NCBI GenBank assembly: GCA_934796775.1
Contig: CAKVPH010000005.1
Span: 1 to 64,000 of the forward strand
Length of the DNA: 64,000 nt
DNA from: an uncultured Clostridia bacterium
GTDB lineage: Bacteria; Bacillota; Clostridia; Christensenellales; Borkfalkiaceae
Reading direction: 5' to 3'
The number at the start of each line of letters is the position of its first letter. Within the stretch, counting starts at the first letter, position 1. The position numbers were made by a program, and so were the translations under genes. The notes beneath the pieces are model-generated. The model had not been told where the DNA came from and searched no databases. It was given only the letters and a program-made list of their open reading frames with translations. Of this stretch, positions 51,777 to 62,053 are shown one piece after another.

Positions 51777-53678
51777 ATGAAAAAACTTTTAATTTCATCG
51801 TTGTGTGCGGTTATGATGCTTATAATAGCGTTTTCCGCAACTGCTTGCGGTCGTAAAGACGGTAAAAAGGGGGGACTCAAATACGACGAATTTCCCACTA
51901 ATTACGACCCGGATAAGAACAGTTGGGAGCAAATCGATCCCGACGACGAAGACGTTGAAATAACCTGGTTTACCAACTATACTTTTTACGGCGGCAAAGC
52001 GGCGGATCTCATTTACGATCGTACCGGCGTAAAAGTAAAGTTCCAGAGCGCAATGACTAACGATAATCAGGAGCTTAGCACCATGATAGCGGGCGACGAA
52101 CTGCCCGACGTTATAACCATAGGCGATCTGCGTACCAGAGTTCAGCTCGGCGAAGAGGGTTATGCTTATGCAATCGATAAACTTGCCGAAAGTTATGCGC
52201 CCAGTATGCTTAAAAGAATAAGCGAAGAACATAAGCGTTATTATTCGGGTTCGGACGGACACATGTACGGCTTAGCGAGCAACTTCTATAACGACGACGA
52301 TATCAGCGAATACGAAAATACGATCGGCGGTCATCAGTTCATGAACTACGACGTTATAGTAAGAAAAGATTACTTAAACGCATATATCGATTACAAAAAA
52401 TCGCAGGACGCATCTTTTAATCAGGATTCAATAACTCGTCCGGACGCATTTTTGGAAATGTGCAAATGGGTAAAACAGAGATACGGTTTAAAGAACAGTA
52501 ATCCTACCGTTTTACTTGCTCCGTTCAATCTTACCGCCACTAACGACTGCTTTAACTATTCGCTTTCTGCGTTAATGGAAATGTTCTGCGTTCCTATGGA
52601 AGACGCCGACGGCAATTACTTGTATCAGTACGATACTCCCGAATTTTTGGAAGTAGTTAAATTTTTAAACGAACTTTACAGATCAAACCTTATAACCACA
52701 AGTAACTTCAGTTATAAGAGAAGCGACGTAGGCTCGAACATTTTAAACGGTAAAGCTTTTGCATATATCGGCGCAAGCCAGCAGCACATTTCCGAGCTTG
52801 GCATACGCGAAAAGGAAGGACACGACAACAGCACGGGTAAAACCGATGACGAACACACCTACGTTTCAATCGTTCTTACCAACTCCCGCGGCGACGCTCC
52901 TTTACTTCTGGACTATGCAGGCAGAGGTTTATACGTTACTATGATTACCAAGAGCTGCAAACGCGTAGACAGAGTAATTAAAGTTATGGATTATCTGCTT
53001 AGCGAACAGGGCCAAAGAGAGATGTACTACGGTAAAAACGAGGGCGAATATTACACTTACGCCGTAAAACCCGGCGAAGTAGATCCCGAAACCGGCAAAG
53101 TAAGCACTTACGGAAGAATGGAATGGACCGAAAAGGCAAAAGAAGCTTTAAGAAAGAACAACACTTCGGCTCTTTTCGATATGGGTATCACGAAAACTCA
53201 CATGCTTACAAACATTATGTACACTAAAATGACCAGCCCCGATAAATACGCTATCAACTGGTTACAGACCTGGATGGAATTCAAGAATAAATGTACGTAC
53301 TTTGATTATTCTATTTCAAGAGTTCCTTTCAGATATCCTTTGGACGTATCCGATCAGAAAGCTTTAAACGAATACACCGAAATTCAGACTGATATCGAAA
53401 ACATCTGGATTGAGGCATTGCCCAACCTTATTATGGCTGACAGCGCGGAACAGGTAACCAAGCTCTATTCTGCCGCACTTGCAAAAACCTACGATAAAGG
53501 CGCTAAAAAGTGGGTAGAATACAGAAACAGATGTTTTAAAGCTTACAAGCAAGAACTTAATATTAAATACGCATGGCCTAAAGCAGATCCTACTTATGTT
53601 GCTCCCGAAGTTTCGCTCTTCGGCAGCTCGTCAAAATACATGATCGAGTGTCCGGACTGGATAACTTGGGCTAAATAA
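51777..53678 (+). CDS. ABC importer substrate-binding lipoprotein
   Basis: 633 aa with GGGAGG before the ATG. A lipoprotein signal peptide (AFSATAC, Cys near residue 24) is followed by the LplA/YtcQ-type binding fold (ITWFTNYTFYGGKAADLIYDRTGVKVKF, GDELPDVITIGDL). It is long for the group, like other oligosaccharide-binding partners of LplB/YtcP permeases. The ligand is unknown; the GH78 and sialidase-fold genes nearby suggest a rhamnose- or acidic-sugar-containing glycan. Confidence 0.93.
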   Translation: MKKLLISSLCAVMMLIIAFSATACGRKDGKKGGLKYDEFPTNYDPDKNSWEQIDPDDEDVEITWFTNYTFYGGKAADLIYDRTGVKVKFQSAMTNDNQELSTMIAGDELPDVITIGDLRTRVQLGEEGYAYAIDKLAESYAPSMLKRISEEHKRYYSGSDGHMYGLASNFYNDDDISEYENTIGGHQFMNYDVIVRKDYLNAYIDYKKSQDASFNQDSITRPDAFLEMCKWVKQRYGLKNSNPTVLLAPFNLTATNDCFNYSLSALMEMFCVPMEDADGNYLYQYDTPEFLEVVKFLNELYRSNLITTSNFSYKRSDVGSNILNGKAFAYIGASQQHISELGIREKEGHDNSTGKTDDEHTYVSIVLTNSRGDAPLLLDYAGRGLYVTMITKSCKRVDRVIKVMDYLLSEQGQREMYYGKNEGEYYTYAVKPGEVDPETGKVSTYGRMEWTEKAKEALRKNNTSALFDMGITKTHMLTNIMYTKMTSPDKYAINWLQTWMEFKNKCTYFDYSISRVPFRYPLDVSDQKALNEYTEIQTDIENIWIEALPNLIMADSAEQVTKLYSAALAKTYDKGAKKWVEYRNRCFKAYKQELNIKYAWPKADPTYVAPEVSLFGSSSKYMIECPDWITWAK

Positions 53679-53697
53679 TAAAACTCGGATATATAAT

Positions 53698-55287
53698 ATG
53701 AAAAAATCGTTAATTTTAACGCTGATGTGTTTAGTTGCGATGCTTTCGTCAATAGTCGTACCGGGCGGTAAAACAACCGCCCGTGCGGCAGAAAGCCGTC
53801 ATCAGAACCACACGCTCGGCGCAGAAGAGATAACGCTTGTGGATTCTTCTACGAATTTAAACACAAAGCTCAGCTCTTCCACAAACGAAACATACCTTCC
53901 TTCCGACCGAAAATGGAACGGAATCGCAACGTCGGTAAGCTATGGAAACAATTTGTTCGTTTCCTGGTACACGGGCGGAACAAAAGAGCCTCATTCCGAC
54001 AACTATATACCGGTTGCCGCCTCGGAAGACGGCGGAAAGACCTGGAAAGATCCATTTATGATAATCGATCCTACAAATTCCACAAGCGTGGTTCTTCCGG
54101 TATTTTTTGTAAACGGTGCGGGGGATCTTCTGCTTTATTATTCGATATTGCCGGGATCTAAAATGTATGCGGTAAAGCTGAATAATGCAGACGGTCCGCT
54201 TTCTGAAATCACTTACGAAGGCCCGTTTAAAGTGAGCGACAGAACCGTGTTCGTAAAGCCCACTATTTTATCTGACGGAAGCATTATTTACGTTACGGGT
54301 GACGACGACGGATATTCCGGAGTTTATAAATCCATCGACGACGGCTACAATTACACAAAAATAGCAACCATAAAATCGGAATACGTAAAACCGCAAAAAA
54401 CCTATACCGAAGCTTCGGTTGTTGAAAGAGAAGACGGCTCGCTGTGGATGCTATCCCGTCTGGAAAAAGGATACGACGGCGGCATAGAACAGGCGTTTTC
54501 TTACGATAAAGGTATAACCTGGACGACTTCGTCGGGCAATCTTTCTCATCCGTTAAACGGACCGGGCGCAAGAACGGCGTTTATAAAGCTGAAATCGGGC
54601 GCGATCGTTTTTGTTACCAACGACAGTTTAACCGACAGAACCAACATGACGGCTTATATGTCGGTAGACGGCGGCGAAAGCTGGGATTATTCGCTTTTGA
54701 TAGACAGATACATTTCGGCATATCCCGAAATATATCAGGATCCCGACGGCAGAATTTTAGTCGCTTACGACAAGGGCAGGTATACCGAAAACGGCATAAG
54801 ACTTTCGATTTTCACCGAAGAAGACTTAAAAGCGGGCGAGTTTGTTTCAAAGCAAGCGAGAGATAAAATGGTAGTTACCAAACTTAATCAAAACTACGTG
54901 GATATAGTTTCGGTAAAAGAAGATTTTAAGCCCGTATATAATTATCCCGTGGGAACGGCTTCGTCGGTAATAAGAGATTTATTACCTGCGACCATTACAG
55001 CAATAGGCGACGACGGAAAAGAATACTCGCTTACGGGTACCTGGAAAAGCGCAGGATATAATAAAGACGCAGAAGGTACTTATTATCTTACTTTTAAAAC
55101 CGAAATGCCCGAAACGCTGCTTGATTCTTACGAGCTTTTAAGGGTAAAGGTAGTTTTACAAAAAAGTAACCAAAAAAGCTGTAAATCCGCTTTCGGCGGA
55201 GGCGCGCTTTTGTTGCCGGCGATATTAGTTTCGGCGGCGTTGATTATCAGAAAAAAAGAGATCAAGGAGGAAAAACATGAAAATTAA
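53698..55287 (+). CDS. Secreted BNR/sialidase-fold protein with C-terminal anchor
   Basis: 529 aa. Signal peptide to about residue 30, then a beta-propeller with Asp-box (BNR) repeats: SEDGGKTWKDPF, SIDDGYNYTKI and SVDGGESWDYSLL. An Ig-like domain (ATITAIGDDGKEYSLTGTWK) follows, and the C-terminus is K-S-C-K-S-A-F-G-G-G, a membrane helix and RKKE. Asp-box propellers include sialidases and other exo-glycosidases. The FRIP and arginine triad of true sialidases are not evident, so the substrate is open. Its end overlaps the next gene by 11 nt. Confidence 0.8.
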   Translation: MKKSLILTLMCLVAMLSSIVVPGGKTTARAAESRHQNHTLGAEEITLVDSSTNLNTKLSSSTNETYLPSDRKWNGIATSVSYGNNLFVSWYTGGTKEPHSDNYIPVAASEDGGKTWKDPFMIIDPTNSTSVVLPVFFVNGAGDLLLYYSILPGSKMYAVKLNNADGPLSEITYEGPFKVSDRTVFVKPTILSDGSIIYVTGDDDGYSGVYKSIDDGYNYTKIATIKSEYVKPQKTYTEASVVEREDGSLWMLSRLEKGYDGGIEQAFSYDKGITWTTSSGNLSHPLNGPGARTAFIKLKSGAIVFVTNDSLTDRTNMTAYMSVDGGESWDYSLLIDRYISAYPEIYQDPDGRILVAYDKGRYTENGIRLSIFTEEDLKAGEFVSKQARDKMVVTKLNQNYVDIVSVKEDFKPVYNYPVGTASSVIRDLLPATITAIGDDGKEYSLTGTWKSAGYNKDAEGTYYLTFKTEMPETLLDSYELLRVKVVLQKSNQKSCKSAFGGGALLLPAILVSAALIIRKKEIKEEKHEN

Positions 55288-58200
55288 AAACATTCTTATC
55301 GCGCTTTTTGCAGTCGTTATGATAACGGCTTTGGGCGCAGGCTTTGTCTTTGCCGGTGCAGAGGCTGAACAAAATCCCCAACAGACGAATATTGCCGAAG
55401 CTGTAATCGAAAACAAAACCGAAGGCGTTAAATATAACGGCGAAACGGCAGGCGGAGTTTATCTTGGCGTGCAGAAAGGTTCTGTTGGCAGAAGCGAATT
55501 TTTAAGACTTTCCGCAAAATTTCCTGAAGCCATAGATCCTAACGAATCCACGGGTTTGTTTATGGCTATGGAAATGCCGAATTTCGGAGGTTCATTCAGA
55601 GTAATCGTTGAAGACTCTGAAGGCGGCATCTGGAGAATGAGCCACGGCGCAACCCAAGATTTTACGTTTATTTTACAGGACGGAACTGTTTCTACCGTAA
55701 AAATGTCGGCTAACAACTATACGTTTTTAGCCGGCAAAACGGGAACGTTATATATTCCGTGGAAGACGGCTTATACTGCAATAAACGCAACCGGAAGTTT
55801 TCTTACAGAAGGCAGAAAAGTCGTTTCTGTTTCGATTTTATTAACTCTCGGCGCAAGATCCGGCGGGGCGCTCTGGTATAGCGGACTCGGCGTGAACTTT
55901 TACGCAATAGGCACTTTAAAAGTTGGTGCAGACGCCGAATCTTCCGAAGTAAAAACTTTAATCAACGCGAACGACTGCACGTTTACAGCCGATGCCGAAG
56001 ATACTACTGCCGACGTAAACGTTGCGGCTGTTGATAAAGGCAAAGTATTTGCAATAGACGGCGGTCTGGTTAATCTTAGCAGCGTTGTAAAGAGCGGCGA
56101 CGAAAATTATGACGCGATTATTGCGTACGGACAAATCGGCCGCGGCGACGGATTGCTTACCGTAAACTATAAAGATAAAAACGGAAATGCAATCAAAGCT
56201 ACCGACAAAACGAAAGTTGCTTACGATATGGCAAACGGATATTACGCGTACGAAATAACTGCTCCCGAAATTTCGGATTACGAATACGAAAGTGCCGATA
56301 AAGAACTTATAGGCTCATTTTCTACCGTTACCGAAGAGATTACGTTGACGTATAAAGCAAGCGAAGTTCCCGATACCGACTGGGACGAAAGCACCGATAA
56401 CGACGTTTATAAAGCAACTTTTGACGAAAACGGTTTTATTAAAGCATTAGACGTAAAAGGCGATATTGATAACTGCGTTTACGTAGGACTTAAAAAGAAT
56501 ATGACTGCCGCAAGCGGAATGTTCTCATTAGTTACCGTAAAACTCGGCGAAGGCGCGGATACTTCTAAATCGGCAGGTATGTTCGTTAAGTTTATGTTAC
56601 CCCGAAACGGTTACGGCTTCCACTTTATAGTAAAGGATACTGCCGGCAATTATTATACTGCTCACAAGCTTAACGCCGGCAAGGATATATTCACCATAGA
56701 AAACGCAGAAGAAGGCGTTTCGCTAAACGCTTCCACTCAGTTCAAATTCAAGGCGGACGCAGGTACCTGGTTCGTTCCGTGGGAATGTTTCTCGTCCTTA
56801 GCCGATAACAGCGCAATGCCTGCGGGTACCGTGGTTGAATCAGCAAGCTTTGCTTTAAACCTTGCAAATGCTGCCTGGTTCGGCGGATACGGAGTAAGAT
56901 TCGTTGCTGCAGGAACGGTTAAAACAGGCGTAAACAAGGCTAAATTAGTAGTTCTTGTAAACGGAGCAAACGCAACGTACGCCGACAGCGCGGAAGATTC
57001 AACTAAAGACGTAAACGTTATCGACGTTACCAAAGGACAGCTTTTCTACAGTAACGCGGCGTTCAACGGCAGTGCGGTTTTAACAAGCGGCGAACTTTAT
57101 GAAACGGCGATAAATAACGTCGAAGCGGCTGTTTATCCCAAAATGATGCCCGCAACTCTTACCGTTAAGTTCGTAGATCAAAGCGGAAACGATATTAAAG
57201 AAAGCTATACCGAACAGATAGCTTACGATAAAGCGACCGGAACATATAAATACGCCATAACCGCTCCCGTAATTTACGATTACGATTACGTCGGTGCGGA
57301 TCACGACCTTGAAGGCGTGTTCACTCAAACTTCTCTTACGGTAATTCTTTCCTATAAGGTTTCGGAAGTTCCCGATACCGACTGGGACGAAAATCTCGAT
57401 AACGACCTTTACTCTGCTACATTTAACGGCGATAAGCTCGAAACTTTCCACGTTAAAAAGGATATAGGTAAATCGGTTATTTTCTCGATAAAGAAAGATC
57501 TTGAAGACTACGACGGATTATTCTCGTTGTTCTCGGTAAGCCTTAAAAAAGGCGCGGAAGTAAGCAAATCTTCGGGATTATTCGTGAAACTCGAATGTTC
57601 GCGCAACAACTACGGCTTTAAGTTTATCATCACCGACGAAAACGGCAGACATTACGTAGGATACGGCGCAAAAGCGGTAGGCAAAGACCTTTGCACTATG
57701 GAAGACGGCGAAACGACGCTCTCTATAACCAGCGAAACGCAAAACGTATTTTTCGGAAAAGCAGGTACCTGGTACGTTCCGTGGGAAAGCTTTACCGATT
57801 TAGAAACGGGCGCGGCTCTCGATCCGTCGGCTAAAATCGTTTCGTGCGATATAGCCATGAACCTTACCAAAAAAGCTTGGTTCGGCGGCATAGGCGTAAA
57901 AATTGCGGCTGTAGGAACGGCAAAAGTGGGTAAAGGCAAAATGAAAGCAGAAGTGCTTGCCGACGGAACCGCCGCTACGTTTACAGAAGACGCAACCGAC
58001 GAAACCAAGGACGTAAACATTGCAGACGTAACCAAAGGACAGGTATTTTACAGCCGTTCGGCGTTCTATAAAAATCAGATACTAACCGAAGGCGAAGAAC
58101 TGGCTTTTGCAATTAACGCTGTTGAATTAACTCCGCCTTCTGCCGAAATAACTTTAAGAATGGTAGACGAAAAGGGCAGAAGCATTGCCGACGACAGAGT

Positions 58201-58645
58201 AGTTTTAGCGGTAATAGGAAAGAGCTGCACCATAACTCCGCCCACGGTAATGGGTTACGAGTATGTTTCGGCAATTCCCTCTCTCACGTTTGACGTTACC
58301 GAAAGCACCGCAGTTACCTTAAAATATAAACCTAAGGAAATGACTATTATTGTAAAATTCGTTGATACCGAAGGAAACGAAATAGCCGAAAGTAAGAGCG
58401 TAAAATGCGCTTACAAGGGTATTTACACCGTTGCGGCAGACGAAATTTCGGGCTACGTTTTCGTTGAATCGTCAAGAAAGCTTACAGGTACTTGTATGGC
58501 CGATATGACCATAACTCTCACCTACGAAAAAGCAAGCGGCTGTCAATCAGGTTGCGGGTCGTCGGTCGGTAATATTTGCCTTTCGGGCTTAGTTATTTTA
58601 GCTTTCGGCGCGATATACGCTATTAGCAAAAAGAATAAAAGATAA
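55277..58645 (+). CDS. Giant surface repeat protein with MucBP-like domains
   Basis: 1122 aa with AAGGAGG before the ATG. Signal peptide to about residue 27. Three related domains of about 200 residues (DNA 55430-56060, 56460-57050, 57470-58050) share a glycine-rich GxFxxxxxxxN-Y-G-F core, G-T-W-(Y/F)-V-P-W-E and D-V-N-(V/I)-x-D-V-x-K-G-Q-(V/L)-F-Y. Four MucBP-like modules (VKFVDQSGNDI…, TLSYKVSEVPDTDWDE) lie between and after them. The C-terminus is GCQSGCGSSVG, a membrane helix and KKNKR. It is probably a surface carbohydrate- or mucin-binding protein. Confidence 0.75.
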   Translation: MKIKNILIALFAVVMITALGAGFVFAGAEAEQNPQQTNIAEAVIENKTEGVKYNGETAGGVYLGVQKGSVGRSEFLRLSAKFPEAIDPNESTGLFMAMEMPNFGGSFRVIVEDSEGGIWRMSHGATQDFTFILQDGTVSTVKMSANNYTFLAGKTGTLYIPWKTAYTAINATGSFLTEGRKVVSVSILLTLGARSGGALWYSGLGVNFYAIGTLKVGADAESSEVKTLINANDCTFTADAEDTTADVNVAAVDKGKVFAIDGGLVNLSSVVKSGDENYDAIIAYGQIGRGDGLLTVNYKDKNGNAIKATDKTKVAYDMANGYYAYEITAPEISDYEYESADKELIGSFSTVTEEITLTYKASEVPDTDWDESTDNDVYKATFDENGFIKALDVKGDIDNCVYVGLKKNMTAASGMFSLVTVKLGEGADTSKSAGMFVKFMLPRNGYGFHFIVKDTAGNYYTAHKLNAGKDIFTIENAEEGVSLNASTQFKFKADAGTWFVPWECFSSLADNSAMPAGTVVESASFALNLANAAWFGGYGVRFVAAGTVKTGVNKAKLVVLVNGANATYADSAEDSTKDVNVIDVTKGQLFYSNAAFNGSAVLTSGELYETAINNVEAAVYPKMMPATLTVKFVDQSGNDIKESYTEQIAYDKATGTYKYAITAPVIYDYDYVGADHDLEGVFTQTSLTVILSYKVSEVPDTDWDENLDNDLYSATFNGDKLETFHVKKDIGKSVIFSIKKDLEDYDGLFSLFSVSLKKGAEVSKSSGLFVKLECSRNNYGFKFIITDENGRHYVGYGAKAVGKDLCTMEDGETTLSITSETQNVFFGKAGTWYVPWESFTDLETGAALDPSAKIVSCDIAMNLTKKAWFGGIGVKIAAVGTAKVGKGKMKAEVLADGTAATFTEDATDETKDVNIADVTKGQVFYSRSAFYKNQILTEGEELAFAINAVELTPPSAEITLRMVDEKGRSIADDRVVLAVIGKSCTITPPTVMGYEYVSAIPSLTFDVTESTAVTLKYKPKEMTIIVKFVDTEGNEIAESKSVKCAYKGIYTVAADEISGYVFVESSRKLTGTCMADMTITLTYEKASGCQSGCGSSVGNICLSGLVILAFGAIYAISKKNKR

Positions 58646-59667
58646 TGTATATAAAAACGGTACACAAAGATAATCTGTCCGTTGAAGCGAACGTTCGCAG
58701 GATGCCGAACGGTGATTTAATCATCGTTTGCACCTGCGGCGACGTTTGCGAACCTGCGCCGCAAAATCGCGTTTATCTGTTCAGAAGTACCGATGACGGG
58801 CTTAGCTGGAGCGATAAGGTTTTGTTAGGCGAAGAGGACGGACAGGCTCACTATCACACCGAAACTACCGTTGTCGGCGATCAAATTCTTGTTTTTGTCA
58901 CCAAGCATGACGGCAAGTTTTTAAACTGGCGGAACTTTGTTTATAAAAGTTCGGATAGCGGCAAAACGTGGGAAGAAAAGCCTTTTTCCCCGCTTTACAA
59001 ATACGCGTTCGTGCGTAGTATGACAAAACTTTCAAACGGTACGCTGTTGTTCCCGTATCACTCTTTTCCCGTAACGGATGAGCAGGAAAAAGAATGCGTT
59101 AAAGACGGCGGCTACGTGTGGAATAACGCGGTGGATTATTATGAAAGCGGATTTTTGATTTCCGATGCGAACGCAAACGATTTTGAAAGGCATAAAGCGT
59201 TTGACCTTACGAACGAGGACATAAACAAATTCAATATAAAGTGGGTTTGGACCGAAAATACGGTTATAGAAGCCGAAAACGGACATCTTATCATGCTTTT
59301 CAGAATAGATAAATCGGGCTGTCTGTGGCGGTCGAATTCTTTTGATTTTGGCAAAACGTGGGAAAAACCGTATGCAACCGATATACCTAATCCCGCAAAC
59401 AAACCTCAGCTTTTAAAAGCCGATAAAAACCGAATTGTTCTTATAAACACGCCTAACAGCGTTTACGGGCTGGATAACAGATATCCGCTCTCCGTATGGA
59501 TATCCGACGACGGGCTTAAAAGTTTTGTAAAAAAGATAAATCTTTCTGATTTTCCGGGCGGTTATTCATATGCGAACGGCTTTATAGAGAACAATATTTT
59601 ATATCTTGCGTTTGAATTTAATCGGCACGATATATATTTTGCTAAAATCGATCTTGAAAAAGATTGA
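58645..59667 (+). CDS. Cytoplasmic BNR/sialidase-family protein
   Basis: 340 aa, no signal peptide, starting in the stop codon of the preceding gene (TAATG). Asp-box motifs STDDGLSWSDKV, SSDSGKTWEEK and SFDFGKTWEKP are clear, with MPNGDLIIVCTCGD and RMPNG-like starts of the exo-alpha-sialidase-like family. An intracellular location suggests action on an imported saccharide, or on an intermediate between the permease and the kinase/aldolase. Substrate not known. Confidence 0.78.
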   Translation: MYIKTVHKDNLSVEANVRRMPNGDLIIVCTCGDVCEPAPQNRVYLFRSTDDGLSWSDKVLLGEEDGQAHYHTETTVVGDQILVFVTKHDGKFLNWRNFVYKSSDSGKTWEEKPFSPLYKYAFVRSMTKLSNGTLLFPYHSFPVTDEQEKECVKDGGYVWNNAVDYYESGFLISDANANDFERHKAFDLTNEDINKFNIKWVWTENTVIEAENGHLIMLFRIDKSGCLWRSNSFDFGKTWEKPYATDIPNPANKPQLLKADKNRIVLINTPNSVYGLDNRYPLSVWISDDGLKSFVKKINLSDFPGGYSYANGFIENNILYLAFEFNRHDIYFAKIDLEKD

Positions 59668-59683
59668 ACTAATTAAATTATTT

Positions 59684-60967
59684 ATGAAAAAATTTTTTAT
59701 TTACTGTATTATGATATCTATGCTTTTTACGTTTGCGGCGGGTTGCGGCGGTGGCAACGCTTCCGAAAAAGAGCTGCCGTATAAACCGCTTATAAAACCC
59801 GATTTAATGTGGGATACAGACGCGCTTTTTTCGCGCACCGTAACCGTAACGCAAGGCAGAACCGGCGATTATACTAACAAAAACGGAGTTACTCAAGCTA
59901 TTTTTCTTGACGGAGCCGATTATAACGGCAAGCCGACTACGGTGTTTTGTTATTTTGGTATTCCTTCTTTAAAAATGCCCGAAGGCGGTTATCCCGCAAT
60001 GGTTCTGGTTCACGGCGGCGGTGGCTGTGCTTTTTACGAATGGGTAGAATACTGGAACGGCAAGGGCTATGCCGCTATTGCAATAGATACTTACGCTCAC
60101 CGGTACGGAAGCACTAAGGGCGTAGGCGAAGTAAATCCTGACGGCGGACCGACGGACAGCGGTTCGTTCCATAATACAAAGCAGACTTTTTACGATAGCT
60201 GGGTATATCACAGCGTATATAATATCATCTCGGCGCATAACGTCCTTATTGCAGACGAACGGATAAACAGCGAAAAAATAGGGCTTACGGGCATTTCGTG
60301 GGGTTCGGTTTTAACCTGCATAACTGCGGGCGTAGATTACAGATTCAAAGCGTTCGCACCCGTTTACGGCAGCGGATTTTTGCTTGAAACTCCCGGCGTT
60401 AAGGACAGAGATTATTTTACCGAACCCGATAACGTTGAAGAATGGATCGAATGTTACGATCCTATATCCTATCTTAATTATTGCAATCGTCCCATTATGT
60501 TCGCTATAGGCACGAACGATAGCTTTTTCTCGCCGCTTCTGCAACAGCAGTCGTCAGATTTGTGCGAAGGCAAGGTGTATCACTCTTACCGCGGGAATCT
60601 TACGCATTATCATCGTTGGAAGGACGAAGAAGGAATGATTTTCGTTTACGATTTTATGGAGCAGATACTTAACGGAAAACAAATGCCTTTAACCGTAAAA
60701 AGCGAAAAATCAGACGGAAAAAATATCACCGTTGAAATAGACGGAGCGGAAAATTTAAAAACCGCAAGGCTTATATATTGCGTGTCCGATGAAGGCGTAA
60801 GCACAAGCTGGCGTTGGTCGGTTATGATTATACCGAAAGATAAAATCAAGCAGGGCAAAATAAGCGCGGAAGTTCCCGAAGATGCAAAATATGCTTTTAT
60901 AGAGCTTTCCGACGGAAAATTCAATGAATTTGTAATAAGCAGCTCGCTGTTTACAGTAAATCAATGA
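59684..60967 (+). CDS. Alpha/beta-hydrolase lipoprotein (acetyl esterase-like)
   Basis: 427 aa from the ATG at 59684. A lipoprotein signal (FAAGCGGG, Cys near residue 21) is followed by an alpha/beta-hydrolase domain: oxyanion region MVLVHGGGGCAFYEW, nucleophile GLTGISWGSV (G-x-S-x-G), acid IGTNDSF and His in LTHYHRW. This layout occurs in acetyl-xylan or carbohydrate esterases. A C-terminal 90-residue sandwich follows. It overlaps the next gene by 4 nt. Confidence 0.85.
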   Translation: MKKFFIYCIMISMLFTFAAGCGGGNASEKELPYKPLIKPDLMWDTDALFSRTVTVTQGRTGDYTNKNGVTQAIFLDGADYNGKPTTVFCYFGIPSLKMPEGGYPAMVLVHGGGGCAFYEWVEYWNGKGYAAIAIDTYAHRYGSTKGVGEVNPDGGPTDSGSFHNTKQTFYDSWVYHSVYNIISAHNVLIADERINSEKIGLTGISWGSVLTCITAGVDYRFKAFAPVYGSGFLLETPGVKDRDYFTEPDNVEEWIECYDPISYLNYCNRPIMFAIGTNDSFFSPLLQQQSSDLCEGKVYHSYRGNLTHYHRWKDEEGMIFVYDFMEQILNGKQMPLTVKSEKSDGKNITVEIDGAENLKTARLIYCVSDEGVSTSWRWSVMIIPKDKIKQGKISAEVPEDAKYAFIELSDGKFNEFVISSSLFTVNQ

Positions 60968-62004
60968 AATATTTGTGTATAGATATAGGTAGCACTTCTA
61001 TAAAGTATGCCGAAAGCGAAAACGGAAGTTTTCCCGAAAAGGTAAACAAAACGCCTTTTCCCGAAGCTTTGCCTTTGCCCGAGCCGTTTTACGAAGCAGA
61101 TGCGGAAAAAATCTTTTCAATAGTTAAAGACATAATTGATTCTTCGTCTGCACAAGCCGTAATGTTTTCGGTTCAGATGCACGGTTATCTTCTTGCTGAT
61201 AAAAACGGAAAACTTCTCACCCGCTATATTTCGTGGCGTGATAAACGCGCAGGTTTAAAACCGTACGGTTTTACGCTCTCGCCCGAGCATGGGGTGGGGC
61301 TGAAAGCTAATCTGCCAAGAGCATCTGTTAAAGTTACGGCAGAACTTTTTCCTGAAATTGCAAAAAATGCAGCGGTGTTTTTTACGCTCGGCTCCTATCT
61401 GACGTTCAGACTTACGGGCAACAACGCGACGCATATAACCGACGCCGCGGCAAGCGGTTTTTATAACTGCATAACGGGAAAAGAAGATTTTAACGCAACC
61501 GATTATCCCGTAAAACTTGAGCTGCCCGTCGCTTATATGAACGTTCGGGTTGCGGGATTTTATAACGGAAAAAGTATTTTTACGCCCGTAGGCGATCAGC
61601 AGGCTACCATATCAGGGCTTAACGAACAAGACTGTTATATACTCAATCTCGGCACGGCTGCACAGATGTGCGAAACAGGCGATAACTTTTTAAGCGGAGA
61701 TTTTGAATGCAGACCGTTTTTTAACGGAAAATTTCTCTATACGGTAACGGGTTTATACGGTGGCGGTTACATACGCGAAAACTCACGGCAAAAAGCTATT
61801 ACGCAAATACTTGTTTCAAATTATAAAAGCGCACTTGAAAAACTACCTGAAAAGAATGAGCTTGTGGTTACCGGCGGAACGTTGGAATATCATAAAGACC
61901 TTATATTCGGGGTGTTAAAAGAATTGAATGTTAAAAGCCGAATTGCGGGCAAAGCCGACGCAATAAACGGTTTGTGTTATTTAGCCAAGGCGGAAGAAAA
62001 ATAA
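60964..62004 (+). CDS. FGGY-like carbohydrate kinase (short)
   Basis: 346 aa, starting in an ATGA overlap. The N-terminal ATP-binding strand CIDIGSTSIKYAE, MFSVQMHGYLLADKNGKLLTRYISWRDKRAG and a substrate site GDQQATISGLN match FGGY kinases of the rhamnulokinase/sedoheptulokinase type, which are usually 450-500 aa. The C-terminal domain is shortened. Co-location with a rhamnosidase makes phosphorylation of rhamnulose or a related sugar possible but unproven. Confidence 0.8.
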   Translation: MKYLCIDIGSTSIKYAESENGSFPEKVNKTPFPEALPLPEPFYEADAEKIFSIVKDIIDSSSAQAVMFSVQMHGYLLADKNGKLLTRYISWRDKRAGLKPYGFTLSPEHGVGLKANLPRASVKVTAELFPEIAKNAAVFFTLGSYLTFRLTGNNATHITDAAASGFYNCITGKEDFNATDYPVKLELPVAYMNVRVAGFYNGKSIFTPVGDQQATISGLNEQDCYILNLGTAAQMCETGDNFLSGDFECRPFFNGKFLYTVTGLYGGGYIRENSRQKAITQILVSNYKSALEKLPEKNELVVTGGTLEYHKDLIFGVLKELNVKSRIAGKADAINGLCYLAKAEEK

Positions 62005-62053
62005 AATCAATTTATATTTTAGCGGCATAATTATTGTCGTATCGGAGATAAAA

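Noticed and set aside
53698..54900. True sialidase (GH33) assignment
   Set aside because: Asp-box repeats are clear but I could not find the FRIP motif or the arginine triad, so only the fold family is called.
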